Assembly (NCBI RefSeq): GCF_030463565.1 | Contig: NC_134655.1 | Location: forward strand, 3,918,372 to 3,982,371 | Direction: 5' to 3' | Origin: Pelecanus crispus | Taxonomy: Eukaryota; Chordata; Aves; Pelecaniformes; Pelecanidae | Length of the DNA stretch: 64,000 nt | Shown here: positions 30,553 through 43,066 of the stretch, piece by piece | Position numbering within the stretch: position 1 is the first letter of the stretch | How the letters are laid out: every line of letters begins with the position of its first letter | Translations under genes and position numbers: made by a program | The notes under the pieces: generated by a model | Seen by the model: only the letters and a program-made list of their open reading frames with translations | Told to the model about the DNA's origin: nothing | Database searches by the model: none

Positions 30553-33500
30553 GATATCAGTCAGGGTTTCTCAACCCTTTTTTCCAAAGGACTGCCTAGA
30601 TTCTGTAGGAAGAATGTCTGTTACCCATTTCTAACAGTTTTCTGACAGCTAGCATTGCTATACCAATCAGTAAAACATAGCGCACAGTTTGAATGTTCAT
30701 TTATCTCTCCATTTTTTTCCCTCCCATTTTATTCATTCCCTGCTTGTGTGTACAGGGATTTGCCTGTTTGCTCTGCTTTCCTTGCCATATTGTTTCAATT
30801 ATCAGACAATCTTTTTTCACCTCCACTTGTGGGTTTGACTTACAACTGGGACAATATAGTCATTCTGGCAGCGGTATTGTGGACCACCTTCTGCTGCTTT
30901 TTGGACCACCAGCTAAGATTGATGAAGAATACTAAGTCTCAATATCATCATAACAGATTTGACCCTCTTCTTTTCATTGCATCCAGATACCACGTACAGG
31001 ATACCTGGGTTTAGTACTCCAAGGGTCTGGCTTCTAAAACAAAATAAGCGTCTGGGTTCTGCCCCCTCAGCGGGTGAGATCCATTGACGGTGATCTCTTC
31101 TTGTATCGGGTGCCATATTTAGGCAGGAGACAAAATGGAGATTGATTCAGTCCCAACCTTTATCCCCTTCACATGTGCTTCCTTTCCATAAGTCATGCTT
31201 TCACTTCTTTTTTGTAGTCTGGCAGCTGCAAGGGCTGGTTGCTTGGTGACGCTCTCAGCAGCACAAAGAGCTCTCAGCTGGGAGGCCAGGTCTGTTGGCC
31301 ACAAACAGCTGGGATAATTTTATTTGTCTTTCTCTTGTTCCTGTTAATTGCAGGGAGCTGAATCAAAGTCACCATAATAGAAAAAGGAGCACCAGCAGAT
31401 ACTATTTATGGCTTCTTTAACATCCACCTTTTTCTCCCTGAGTCAGGGAAGTGACAGCGTGCACCAGAAGTAGCCTGTTATTTCAGAAATGCAGGAATAA
31501 AACTAAAAGGCGTGATTTCCGCTTCTGGTTCAGGCAGGCTTTTACCAGGTCCTACATAAAAGCAACACGTGAGACTGGGTTTTGGATTAATGAATAATTG
31601 TTCCTTAATCCAATGTGTGACTGCCTGCCTGTTCATTCTTTGTAATAATCATATGCGGTGCAGGTCACATCTATGAAATAGCTGTTAGTGACTTTACCTC
31701 AGAAGGATACACCGCTGCTCAGATTTTGTGCAAGATAAAAACAATTAATAACTTACAGAGGTGAAAGCATTGTGATTTAATGATCTGGGCACAGGCCTTG
31801 GTTTTATGAACTCCTGGTTTCCCATTTCTGCTCCTACGTAGGCTATGTCATCCTACGTTACTTGGTGTTTCATCTGATTTCTATTTAGGGTCAGACAGGC
31901 TGGACCTTGGGGTAGCAGGACCTCTAACGCCAGTGCCAGCATCAGTCACGTGTTGGATCTCCGTGCTACCGAGTGCTGAGCATACCGACTCGGATGCATC
32001 AAAGCATTTAAGCACATGAATAGCTCCCTGCAAGTTAGCTTGTGTGGAGGTCTTTGCCAAGTTTGAGGAGCGGTGTTAAGCAGTAACAGAGGAGAGGGAA
32101 GGAAACTGGCCATGCCTGAAGCTGGTCTCTTCTTATTAATACTATCATATTTAACAGTGACCACTGACAATATTCCTAAATTAGTGAAGCTGTAAACTCT
32201 GCTTTTGCAGGATTTTTTTCTTATTTCAGGTGTAAATTGTAATATATTAATTCTAGTCAGTTGTTAATTTTATGCTTTTGGGTAGTTTAATTATGCAAGG
32301 TGCCATGCAGTAACCAAAAAAGTAAACCCTAACACTGAATATTTACAGTTCACTGATGAAACGCACACTAACATGGATAAACTGATACATGAATGTACTA
32401 AAGGATATGCTGTTAAACTCAAGACCAGAAAGTGTTACTGGTTTGTGCATTTTCTTCCCTGATCAAAAGCCATGAGGTACCAAGAAATAAAACTACCTTT
32501 TGAGAGTTTGGGCCGCTCTGTTCCTAGGGCTAAAGTCAAGGAAGATTGAGGAATGCAAACTGAAGTGGAAATGTACTGCTTAACACAGTGCTAAATCTAG
32601 CATGCAGAGCTGCTGAGGGAACGGACTAAGTTGGTGTGATCTTCTGATCTGATTGTGAAAATGAGGACTCTGAATTTTAGTGCCTCACATTCACGAGCTG
32701 TAATTGTAGGTGTTACAGGAGACACTCTGGGTTTCTGGACTTTTTTTTATGCCCACATGCCTGCACAGGGCCATATTACATGAACCTTTTCAGTGAAGAG
32801 ACAGCAGCCCAGGTGGTATTGCTTTGTTAAAAAACATGTGCTTGAGCTATAGTCTCTTTTTTGATCTGAAAACATTTTGTCGCTCTATCCAGGTACTTGT
32901 GGCATAGTTTTCATCCCTGAGCTGGTGCTTCCCAGATATTTTTGTGTGCATGGTATTTACATCGATTTTGTTGATTCCAAATCTAACAGTTTTTCTCATC
33001 AATTACTTTCCAATTGACTACTTCAGATGTAAATGTATCGAGACAATAATCAGGGCAATCCTGTAGCTCATGCTTTAGGGTTTAGAGTGATCATTGAAGG
33101 GATCAAGAAGGAATTGGCCTCTCCAGGCAGCATTATGCAAAAAGATGTAAGTGCATTTGTGAAGGAGGAGCTTCCCTCTCTTCTGAAACATCAGCTATTA
33201 GCCCCTCACAGAGGCTGTGCATCAGCCTGCATACACCGACCGATGAACTGATCCTCTGTGTCAAATCCTTATGTAAATGCAACAGCCTAATCCCCTTGCC
33301 CTAATAGGAATTTCACACCTTAATCCTTGCTATGTTCAGGGGCAAAGACATTCCTACTAGGCAGTTTGACGAATGCGTCCTATTTTGAGAAAAATCACTG
33401 AATATAAGTTTGTGGTAATAGGTAAACTGTAGTCTCCAATTTGTATGGAAGACTGAAGCATGTCACTAATAAAAGTGAGGGCATTATGTTTCTAAATTGT

Positions 33501-33937
33501 TAGTGGATTTCAGAGGATTTGCCACACGGAATGAGACCATTAGCCTACCATGTCCTTTGTTTTGCCCCTGGCCCTGGCCAGCTCTTTTTGCTTTAGCTGG
33601 AAATGCTCCCTGGGTGATGCTGTTGAGTCTACAGGAGCGGGAGGAAAAGGATTCCCTCCCGAGCCCTGCAGCGATCCAGGTTATGCCTTGCAGCTTGGCA
33701 CCGCTCATTGTGTGCTGGGCTTCCACTGCTTGAGTTGGAAGAAGTGTCAATCAGTGTGTGTGGTGTCATTCTGAATAAACCTGTAATTTACGTTATTGTG
33801 TAACCTCAGAGAAGTATAAAAAAGGCTGGAGTATAGCACACAGGGGGACCTGGGCAGTGCCTTGAACTCATCCTTTTCTATATAGGTATGTATTAATCTC
33901 TCAGTCATGGATACTTATTTCTTACCCAGCAGCAGAG
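30553..33937. other. DCX: DCX intron 2, nothing recognised
   Basis: Unique intronic DNA without a recognisable gene. The 119-codon frame at 30655-31014 looks hydrophobic because the DNA is pyrimidine-rich, and it matches no family. Confidence 0.45.
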
Positions 33938-34000
33938 CCTCATCCAAAGCTCACTGAAGTCTGTGGAAGACTTCCACAGGCCACGACCTCAGTCTGATGG
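33938..34000. repeat. Ancient palindromic MITE-like relic
   Basis: CATCCAAAGCTCACTGAAGT, then CTGTGGAAGACTTCCACAG, then GGCCACGACCTCAGTCTGAT, form an imperfect palindrome centred on GAAGACTTC. This is the known amniote pattern 'atccaaagcccattgaagtcaatggaaagactcccattgacttc' in degraded form. No coding capacity. Confidence 0.45.
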
Positions 34001-34736
34001 TCCAACATATTCAGGGCCTTCTGTGACACAGGGGAAGACCAGCACTGTTCCTTAATTGAAGCCTCTGAAAAGGAGGATGCGCCAGTGTGTTTCACATCGC
34101 AGCTGAGAAGTAATTGCACGCACAGAGGCTCCTTTTCTCAGACTCAGAAGGACCGCGTTCGTATCTCTTGTGCTCCTGGTTGTAAAGATAATTGCAGCTG
34201 CAAATCCCACAACTAAATGTGCTGTTATTAAGCATCATTCCCCCAGTCCGTTCGCTAGATGCCTCTTCATGCACGCACAGGCAGGGTGGATCTTAATCAG
34301 CTGCGGATTAACCACTAACACAGAACACAATGTGTGCACAGCTTTACAAGCAACAGCGGTTAGCTGGCCGTTTGGAAGAAATCTGTGTACATGTGTCCTG
34401 TTATTTCCACCGCCAAAGCTTTTCCAAACCAGCCTTTTGTTTTAGTTTATTTCTCACTGCAGAAGCTTGTTATTCCATGCCCTGCTCTCTTGTTGCAGCT
34501 CCAGTCCCTCTTGGCTGCTCTTTATTTGCTCCGTTGTTACTAGATGCTTCAGTTTGGACTTGCTTCTCACTGGTGCACAAATGAGGCTCTTCAACAGTCA
34601 AGCCTTTATATCCATTCTGTGCAGAGTCCATTCTACTAGTGCCACCCTTTGAGCATTTGCATCCAAAATGCCAGTGCACTGAGTCAAATCTGCTACTACA
34701 CAAGAGAGTCTGCACAAACTAAACCTTGATTCCACT

Positions 34737-34747
34737 CCCCCCCCCCC
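34737..34747. repeat. Poly-C run (11)
   Basis: An uninterrupted run of 11 C after TCCACT. Length is likely polymorphic or sequencing-sensitive. Confidence 0.9.
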
Positions 34748-36239
34748 AGGCCAGCTGGCTGCGGAAAGTTTCATTCTTTGTAACTCTAAATACTTGCGTT
34801 GTTTTTAATCAGATTTGACTGTAGCTCACTTCAGTGTTTGTGGCTTTTCCTTAGGAATGATATCACTGTCCCAGCTAGCTCCTGTGGAGCAAGGACTGGA
34901 AAATCTACTTTATGACAAACTATAATTTAAGAGTCAGCAATGTCTGATGTAGCAAGAAATGCAGTTTTGGAGGGGAAACTGTTACCCAGTTATTTAAGTG
35001 CTTCTGTCATTTAGAATAAACCCATCTGTAATAGTAAAGGTCACAGCGTCCCCAAGAGGTACTTTTTTTTTTTTTTTTGACTCATCTCTAGCATGGAGTC
35101 AGTGACCTGTGTGCATTCGGCCCCACAGAAGGGCTGTCCCCTCATGCAGATGTCCCTGACCTAGCTGGGTTCCGTTTGTGACATTGAGGAACCCCTGAGA
35201 AATCTAGAGGAAGCTGTGGCAATAGCCAAGTCTCTGTGTGGATCCCCAGCATATGCAGCCTTTTCTGGGTTTTTCTAATGGTTTGGTAATTGCATGGCAT
35301 TTTTGCAGCCTGACTAAAGCAATTCTGGTATTTCCAGGTTTTGATGCCCTGCGTCAGCATTTTCTTGTACTAAAGGTGCCTAAGCAGACTGTGTTTATCT
35401 CCACGCTCACCATTTTGTATCTTTACCACATATCGAAGCCAAGAGCTTGAAATAATTTATAATAAAAATCATAAGGAAGGAAAAAGTATCTCATTGCAGT
35501 TCAGGCAGAAATGACAAAACCCAGAGGTTTCTTCCAGCCTCACTGGATGATGTCTTGAAGAGAGCTTCAGTTTCTGTGTCCAACCTGCCTCGTCAGCCAG
35601 CACATGGAGGGTGAGGGAGCGGAGCAAGGTTCATTCTCTCCCTGCCTTTCCAGCTCTGATTCCCCACTGAGCACTTCCCCAGTGTTGTTCTGTGCTGTCT
35701 CAGCACTTCCTACTTGTTCTCACACAACAATGTGTATCTTGTTGATAGCAGAAAAGTATATGGCTGTTGTCTCTTCCATATGTCGTTGTACCAGATTTTA
35801 AATGGTATCTGCAAGAGAGAAAAGATCTTCTAGGGCCTGTAAGCTTAGGGAGAGAATAAGCTCCATGACACTCGGCAAACCAAGACCTTGGCCCCAGACT
35901 GGAACATCCCTATCACTGCAGTTCTAACAGCTACTCTGTTCACAAGCGTAGCGTCTTAATTCAGCCACCGGCCAGGCTTTCCAAACAAACTCACATAACG
36001 GATACCTGGAGTCTGCTACAGCCAGGCTAAAGCTTCCTACCTTGCCTGGCAAATGGAAAGTTACACCAGTTGTAAGAGCTGATTAATATAAAGGAGATTG
36101 CAGGTAATGCATGACTGAGCGTGGGTGTTTGTGGGTGCAGCTGCTCAGTATTTCATTGCTTCTCTGGACAGAAGTGTGGAAAATGAACACAATAAACATA
36201 AATAGCCTCAAGGTTTTTATTGTTTCCATCAGGCTATGC
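34748..36239. other. DCX: DCX intron 2, nothing recognised besides a T-run
   Basis: Unique intronic DNA. Short frames only, with no recognisable product. Confidence 0.45.
35063..35078. repeat. Poly-T run (16)
   Basis: An uninterrupted run of 16 T. No retrotransposon body lies next to it, so it is treated as a simple homopolymer and not as the poly-A tail of an insertion. Confidence 0.9.
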
Positions 36240-36600
36240 TGCAGTAGTAAGAGTAAAGGGGGGTGGGGGCGGTGAGCCAGATTCTCAGCGTACGTCCATG
36301 GGCCTTGCTCTCAGTATGAAGCCGTTTGAGGCACCGTCCTGACCGGGGGGTCGATAGCGGCGTGGGCACCGACAGCAGCTCCCAAGGGTGTCACGCCCGA
36401 GGCAGGCACCAAGCCTCTGGGAGCAGCGGGGCAGCAGATACTCAAATAGCCACCGCCGCACCATTTTGTGGGACCCAGAGCGCATCTCTTCTCGCGCCTG
36501 CCAGATGGTGCAGAGTGGGTCTTCACCTTGCCCTCACCATACCCTCATCTGCTTCAGCTGTCTGCTGCCGACCTGGGGGTGCTGGATTCCCCCGGTCTTT
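36240..36600. other. CpG-rich patch in intron 2
   Basis: Locally raised GC and CpG, about 18 CpGs between 36285 and 36500 by eye, inside an otherwise AT-rich intron. Minus-strand frames of 66 and 71 codons cover it. The 66-codon frame (36485-36285) is Cys/Arg-rich with the string LGSCCRCPRRYRP, but I recognise no family. AATAAA lies on the minus strand at about 36218, just past the stop. There is no poly-A tract to mark a processed copy. It could be a small regulatory CpG patch, an eroded retrocopy, or neither. Confidence 0.4.
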
Positions 36601-39289
36601 GCACATCAGTAATGCTGATGTCAGGTCACATTGGCTCTGACTGGTGTCATTGGGGCACCATGCCTCAATATTTGAACTCCTTCCTGAGCAGGCTGGCTAT
36701 TTCTGTGCTGCTAACAGGGCTAGACTTAATGTGAGACACAGGAGGCTGCATCCTCAGCTACCATCAATTACCCGTTGAGTGGATTTGCAACAACTAGGCA
36801 TGATACTCCAGGTTTTTATCCCCTTTCCTCCTTTTAGCTGAATAGTTGGGAGGAAGATGCTGAACCCTCAGTGGATAGCTGTAAAAGAATTACTTGTGGG
36901 TAGCACCCATGTAATTCTCCCTGAGCTGGCACAGTGGTAGAGATGCTATTTCTGACAGCACTCAAAACAAACACATTCCCAAAGCACAATGCATGCAGAT
37001 CTTGAACTTGCAGAAATCCATTAACAGGGCTGGTATGGGAGTTGCCTGGCTGTCACATTTTGGGTTATGTTTGCAAGAAACCTGTTGGAAAAATAGATCC
37101 TTCTTGACAATAGGATATCCTCAAAGCAAGAATTTGAGATGCTGTAAACGGGAAGGTCTGAGGTGCTATCTGCAGAGTAAGAACTGATAAAAGCCTGGAA
37201 AGGTCTATTAAAAACAGTGCAGTTTTATTGATTTACACTAGCTGATAATCTGTTCCTAAAGCTGCTTTTAAAACCAAAGTAATGTAGTTCTTATTGCTTG
37301 CCCTTGTCCTTTCTAACAGTGTCACTTCTGTCCCTTGCTTAAGTGCTGACTGTTTAAAAATGTATTTGGAAAGGGTGTTCAGAGGATTTTAAACACAATA
37401 CTGTTAATAGGAGCATCGTTCTACCAGTCTTAGCAATTACCCAATTTCCTCTTAGGGCGAATCTGCCATTTTATCCACCTAGGCACCAGATGACCACCTT
37501 GTGGAACAATGTTTACAATTTTCTCCCTGCCAAAGAACACCCTGCATCTGAGGCAGCTCCAGGCAGGAGATTTGGCATTTGTCCTCTTCATTGCTGCAGG
37601 GGGGGGGGGGGGAAGCAGAGAAGAATCTCTCCTAATTTATCTGACCCGAGCAGGTCAGAATAATTGCAAAGCAATTGCATCCTTGCAGCACGCTTCCCTC
37701 AGCAGAAAGGGAACTTAGTGCAGTCAGCCTGCCCGGTACTGAGCATTCAGCATCTGTGTTGCTGTGGAAATCACACATCCTCGCCTGCAGCCTGCCAGAG
37801 CCAGCAGCAATGATGTAACCGAGCTGCCGGCAAATCCTTTGTTTAAGCAATTGCTTCAGCTCAGTGGAAAAGCTGAGCCGCTTGGGCTGTGGCAAATGAG
37901 CTGCATTTAACAGGAAAGCAAGAAGCTCCAAGAAATAACTTCTCCTGTTCGCCTTAGAAGGGAAATTTTCCTCAGAGGTGCTTTCCTAATTATCTTGTTG
38001 TTATTCTGTTCATGCTGCACATGTCAGAGATGGACTGTTAGCCACCCAAGCTCCTGCTGTTCCAAGCTTTCCCTAGCCCAGGATACAGACCCTTTTCCTC
38101 TGCTGCATCAGCGGGGGGTAAGAGAAGTAGCTTTAAAGATTCTGCTTTGGCTTAGTAATTTACAGGGTGTTTACAGAAATGTAGTAAACAGACAGACTGG
38201 ACCAGTGAGGCAATACCGTGGTGCCCAAATCTCGTCAGTGAATCTGGTCAGCAGAACTGGACTTTATCAGTCCAACCATTTGTCTGTTTACACTGCAGAA
38301 GACAAAGCAGAGTTCTGATTCCAGCTTTCCTCCATTCCTGGGGAGGTAACTTTAAAGGCTTTTTCTTTTACTTACTGAGAAGACATCTGCTCCACGTTGC
38401 ACTTGGCTTGTCTGCTGTGCAGAGGCCATTAGCAAGCACGTGTCATCAGCGTGGTAGCAAGTGACAGGCAAATTGAACCTGGTCGGAGGGGGGTAAGGTA
38501 GAAATCCACTTAATGTGCTGAAAGGAAAACAGGAAAATGGTTGGTTGACTAGAGAGGATGAGGGTGCTATCTTGAACTTCCAAATGCGAATATGCGTGTA
38601 CCAAAAGGCTCAGTGTGTTTGCCCCAGAGCTAGCTGTCACCTGTAGCATCAAGTGCTGCAAATTGAGGGCTTGGCCCCAGTCTGATTATTTGTAAACTTG
38701 ATGCACCTGTAATCTAGCAAGGGATTTAATCCTATTAGCAGAGGTGCTTGTTTATTGCTCAGCTGGCCATGAAGACCCTGATTTTCTGTCTTCCTTTGCA
38801 GTCTGTGCTCACTTTGTGTTGGTGTAGATGTCTGAGCAAAGCCTTGGGCTGCAGGCAACGTGGTCTGAGAAGAGCTCTGGTGGTGTGGGTTCCGCAGAGC
38901 TACAGCAAATCAGAAGCGAAGTGAATATAGGGCGCTTCTGCCTCGCTATGGTTGCATTGCTCTGGGGACAGCCTTGGTTTGCACAGGCCGTTGCCAGGAT
39001 GCTTCTTCACCAGTTCGTATTAGTATGGTTGGCTGATTGGTGATGAACAACAGCTTCCACATGTGGCTACAGAGGGAGACTGGTAAGGAAGGATAAGTTT
39101 TTGCATACCCCAATGGGCAGTCAGTCTCTAGAAAGTAAAACATATATCAGCACAGGTGAATGAAAGGGTGCCTGGGAGATGCTTTCTTCTTGCAAATTTA
39201 AATTCTTATGAGACATCTTGTTTAATAGGTAGCTATGCTTAGAAACACATCCAGTGGGGGCAAAGGGGCTTTAGAAAATTGTTGTAGAA
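36601..39289. other. DCX: DCX intron 2, nothing recognised besides a G-run
   Basis: Unique intronic DNA. The 107-codon frame at 37995-38318 shows no domain or splice context. Confidence 0.45.
37599..37612. repeat. Poly-G run (14)
   Basis: An uninterrupted run of 14 G after GCTGCA. Quadruplex-prone and likely to vary in length between individuals or reads. Confidence 0.9.
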
Positions 39290-39325
39290 GGCCAGATCCT
39301 CAGGTGGTCTAAATCCAGTTTGGCC
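39290..39325 (+). repeat. Ancient MITE-like terminal fragment
   Basis: GGCCAGATCCTCAGGTGGTC followed by TAAATCCAG is a close match to one end of the abundant amniote palindromic repeat 'ggccagatcctcagctggtgtaaatc'. Only one arm is clear. Confidence 0.5.
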
Positions 39326-39718
39326 AGTGCACATGTGCTAGACTAGAAAAGTTTATCTTGTTGTTTTACACAGGTGGGGCATCAGTAAGGTTCAAAAGTT
39401 TGCTTGGTTATAAGAGGTATCCAGTTGGATTATTATTGCAGCCTTATCAAATAGGTCACCTGTATTGCTTGCTACAGTTGATCTCAAGTCTGAAAGGATT
39501 TAACGTAAAATACCCTGCACTTGCTCTGCCAGGGGTTTGCTCACTGAGGAGTAAGGAAAGTAAGCAGTGCCTTTTTGCTTGACACCTATGCCTATGGGTC
39601 TGTGCTGCTCTAAGAATTATCACAGGATGAATCATAACAAAGATACCAGAGGTTGGAAGTTACAAAAAAAATCTGTAGGAGGCAAATATCCAGTACCTTA
39701 TTCACCTAGTTTAGGGTA

Positions 39719-39806
39719 TTTGGCCAGATTCTCCTCCCTCTTATTCCAGCATTTATATAAAATTGATGGACTGAAAAGTAAGCTCAAACAGGATTTGGCC
39801 CTTGAA
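39719..39806. mobile_element. Ancient non-autonomous (MITE-like) element with inverted ends
   Basis: It begins TTTGGCCAGATTCTCCTC and ends CAGGATTTGGCCCTTGA, so the outer bases form imperfect inverted repeats around an 88-bp body. This fits the amniote family whose ends read 'ggccagattct' and 'agaatttggccc'. No coding capacity. The assignment is from memory and the copy is diverged. Confidence 0.45.
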
Positions 39807-42630
39807 CACCACTAATGTAATTCAGTTATATGAGACAACCAATGTTTGCCTCATGGGGAGATGTTATAATAACTCCTCTTGCTTTCTATCCCTCTCTCCC
39901 CTAGAATAAGAAAAGATATGGATATTTAAGTATGCAAGTTACCAGTGCATGAGGTTTGGACCTCTTTTTTTTTTTTTTTTTCTTTTTGGTATTTGCCCAG
40001 AAGAAAGGAAGGGAGTGGGGGTGGGTGTTGTGATATACTAACTTAATGCAAATTAGTCTTGTTTATTTGCCTGATGTAATGGAAAAAGTAAGCCGTGCAA
40101 AAGGAGCCAAGTCATTTTCTTGTAGTCTGCAGGAGGGAAGTTTAGTGCATCTGGAAGGCAGCAGTGCAGAGAAAGACTATTTGTAATTGAACTGGCATAC
40201 AGCAAAAGAAGTGTTATGGCAAATCTGCGTCAAAATAAGGGTGGTGTCAAATTGGCTCAAATTCAGTAATCACAGGTGCCAAATGGATGAATTTAAGTTC
40301 AAAGTTTAGAATTGTTGTGATTACTGTGGTTATTCTGGGTTCCTTTTTCAGATTGTCCCAGCAGGCGGCATAGAAGATTAAAAATTTTAATGTAAGGACA
40401 CTGACAGAGAAAGACAGACTCTCTGCTGCAGGAATTTAGAGTGGGAAGTTCAGGAAATGTTGATGAAATGAAGAAGTACTTGTGATTCAGTCCAATATAG
40501 GACACTCTTAAGTTTTCCAGCCCTCAAAAGCTGGGTGGTAATTTGCATAAATGGATTTACACCTCAACAAAAGAGGATTACTTTGGCTAAGCATACCTTT
40601 TAATTTGGGGAAAAAAAAGAGCACCTTCCAAAACAAGCAATTAGTCAAGCGTAAGAATACTTTAAGCACCTCATGCTTGGTTAAGTTATTCAAGGGCGAG
40701 TGAGACCAAAATCCAGGGAAAGCAAGTACATTTGGAGAATAGCATCAAAGAGATCTTGGTGTTGGATGCGGGAGATAATGCTGCATCCTCAGAAAGCACA
40801 TAAACCAGTGCAGCTCAGACACATTACAAAGGAAGCATGTGTTACTGTCCTCATTTTATGGATAGGAAATGCTCACACTGGTCCTCAAAGCGGCCAAGTG
40901 CCCTTCCCTCGTTGATCCGTCTCTGCCTTACACCCTCCGTCTGCTTGGCTTGTCGAGGTCGCCCAGCAGGTATGAGAGCCAAGAGATGATTTCAGCATTC
41001 CCCTTTCCCTGCCCCAGCTGAGTGATCCTTTCCCACACCTTTCTCACTTCCCCCACTAAGGTAGCCTTGTTCCCCACAGCGCTTGGAAGATTTATTTCTA
41101 TTTTTCCTTGTCAATTAAACTAAACTCCCAACTGCACTGTGCTTAACTGCTACACTATGTGCACTCCATACCTGTTCAAAATTGCCCTTCCTGGACAAAG
41201 CATGTAGGCAAACTTCATTTATCAAAGTAAGGACTTTGGGGAGAGCTCAATTAATCTTTGCTTATCCCTGGAGAACTGTGAGGTGGAAATGGGTCTGTAG
41301 GTGTGAACAGCTGAAATAACTTGATTTTTTTCACAGCCCCAAAATGAACAAAGAATTCCTTGTGGGAATACAAGATGAAAGAAGAGGGCAGCAAACAGGC
41401 TGGTGACCTAAGGCTTGGGGTCATTACTTGCCCTAAGCGTGACTAGGTAGGAGAGCCTCTTTCCTACATCATTTGTCTGTCACAGGGAACATAACAAATT
41501 GAAAGAGCGGGAGAAGGGAATTAGCTAAAAAATGGAGGATGCTTTTTCAGCATCCTTTGCAAACTTCAAAGCTTACTATTTATTATAGAAGAGTACTAGA
41601 AGATGCTTTTCAAGCTTTTTTGCTGATTAGATAAATGGCCTTACCTATTACTGGGAGGACCTGGATGCACAGGGAATATCCTGACCCTCCTGGTCAAGTC
41701 TGCTGGCAGTGGGAATGGTTGGATGTCTGTGTTCCACCTGCCCCAGGCTGGTACCCGCTGAGGCACTGCCTGCTCACCCGCAAGGGGTGGTTAGAGGGTA
41801 CCGCTGCTCAGTGTCTTCATCCTTGCACTTGCATGGTAGATCTCTGGAACTTTGTTTGTGTCAGTCTTCCTTAGTGCTTTGTAGATTAGGATGTAGCAGT
41901 GGATGGTGGGAAACAAGCTGGGTTACGTTACCTTCAGTGAGAGAGTGAAATGCTTTATTTTAGCTAAATTCAGGCAGTTCAGTCTCTGCACTTTGCTGGC
42001 CAAAGAGCGAACTGGCTGAAGCATGTCCAGACAAGATCCTGGTCTGTAGTAGGGTGGTGGAAGGGATCTTGACCTGTTCTCGGTGTGCACTTGTCACAGC
42101 AGCAAGGGCTTTGTTCCTCACTTTGCCCAAGAGTCTCTGTGATATGTGGTCCCAAGGGACTCCTGTGGCCATCTGCTTCTGGTGAACTGGGTCTCAGTAC
42201 ACTAATCCATCCCTTTGTAACCTGTGAATTTGGTCTTTGTTGTCTTGTGTTATGCTTAGGGAACACCAAGAGGGAGGAAGAAAAAGTGCAAGGCTGTGAC
42301 TTGTTAGTATACCTTTCCTGCCCTCCCTCCCCTTTCTTTCTTCTTTTTTTCTTTCCCCTGCTGCTACATTTAGAATTTGGGGTATTGACTTGGATTTGCA
42401 AAACTGCAGATAGTTCGGGGCATGAGTTCCTAAGAGGGCTCCTTTTACCTCAAGAGCTGAGGCACCGGCTAGGATCAGCCGGGTGCCCTGCATGCTTCCT
42501 AGATCTAATACCTCAGTGATAACTTTCCATCGAGGGCCCTCACATTTGGAAGCTGCCTTCCCCAGTGGCCCTGTCATGCCTGAATCACCCAACATTGAAG
42601 AAATGCCAGTAGTGCTCTTCTTTCTTGTGT
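39807..42630. other. DCX: DCX intron 2, nothing recognised besides a T-run
   Basis: Contains the T-run listed separately. The largest frames (41979-42401 minus, 42085-42519 plus, 42194-42595 minus) overlap one another on opposite strands and have no recognisable domains. I treat all of them as chance. Confidence 0.45.
39965..39981. repeat. Poly-T run (17)
   Basis: Seventeen T, then C and five more T. Simple homopolymer with no attached element recognised. Confidence 0.9.
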
Positions 42631-42834
42631 TTCTTCTCCCACGTAGTTAGTGATAGGACAAGAGGAAATGGGCTCAAGCTGCGCCAGGGGAGGTTTAGGT
42701 TGGATATTAGGAAAAAATTCTGCACAGAAAGGGTAGTCAAGCATTGGAACAGGCTGCCCAGAGAGGTGGTGGAGTCACCATCCCTGGAAGCGTTCAAAAA
42801 ACGGGCAGAGGTGGCACTTGGGGACATGGTTTAG
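42631..42834 (+). pseudogene. CR1 ORF2 C-terminal fragment
   Basis: The last 67 codons of the CR1 reverse-transcriptase frame are open, from [20 protein letters not shown] through [20 protein letters not shown] to the usual VALGDMV end and a TAG stop. With no start, endonuclease or RT catalytic core it is a dead fragment. Confidence 0.9.
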
Positions 42835-42938
42835 TCTAGTCTACCCTTGATTGGTTTAGTGTGGACTTGGTAGTGTAGGTTAATGGTTGGACTGGATGAT
42901 CTTAAAGGTCTTTTCCAACCTAAATGATTCTATGATTC
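42631..42938 (+). mobile_element. CR1 LINE 3' end, second copy of the same subfamily
   Basis: About 308 bp matching the 3' end of the copy at 14392-15232, from the TTCTTCTCCCACGTAGTTAG block to the tail ATTCTATG ATTC at 42927-42938. By eye there are about 17 substitutions over roughly 290 shared bases, so both belong to one fairly young subfamily. It has the same orientation as DCX and the other copy. It is much more strongly 5'-truncated. Confidence 0.92.
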
Positions 42939-42985
42939 CCTGGGGATGGTTGGGTGACCACAAAGACGGTAACTTTTCCCCTTAT

Positions 42986-43066
42986 GTAGAAGCAGATTTT
43001 TATATATATATACACACACATAGAAGCAGATTTTATTTTTATATATATATGTGCGTACGTGTGTGG
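42986..43066. repeat. Short tandem duplication with TA/CA and TA/TG microsatellite
   Basis: The segment TAGAAGCAGATTTT followed by a TA run is present twice, starting at 42987 and 43021. The first copy runs into ACACACACA and the second into TGTGCGTACGTGTGTG. The CA and TG ends are complementary, so the region can pair as a hairpin or cruciform. No gene is involved. Confidence 0.75.

Noticed and set aside
35063..35078. T-run as the poly-A tail of an antisense retrocopy
   Set aside because: No gene-like or retroelement body lies next to it on either side.
36285..36485. Faint resemblance of the Cys/Arg-rich minus-strand frame to a CART-type neuropeptide C-terminus
   Set aside because: The cysteine spacing and terminal residues do not match, and a few shared residues are not enough to name a family.
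41979..42595. Overlapping frames of 133-144 codons on both strands
   Set aside because: They mutually overlap, show no domain features, and have composition typical of chance frames in pyrimidine/purine-rich intron DNA.
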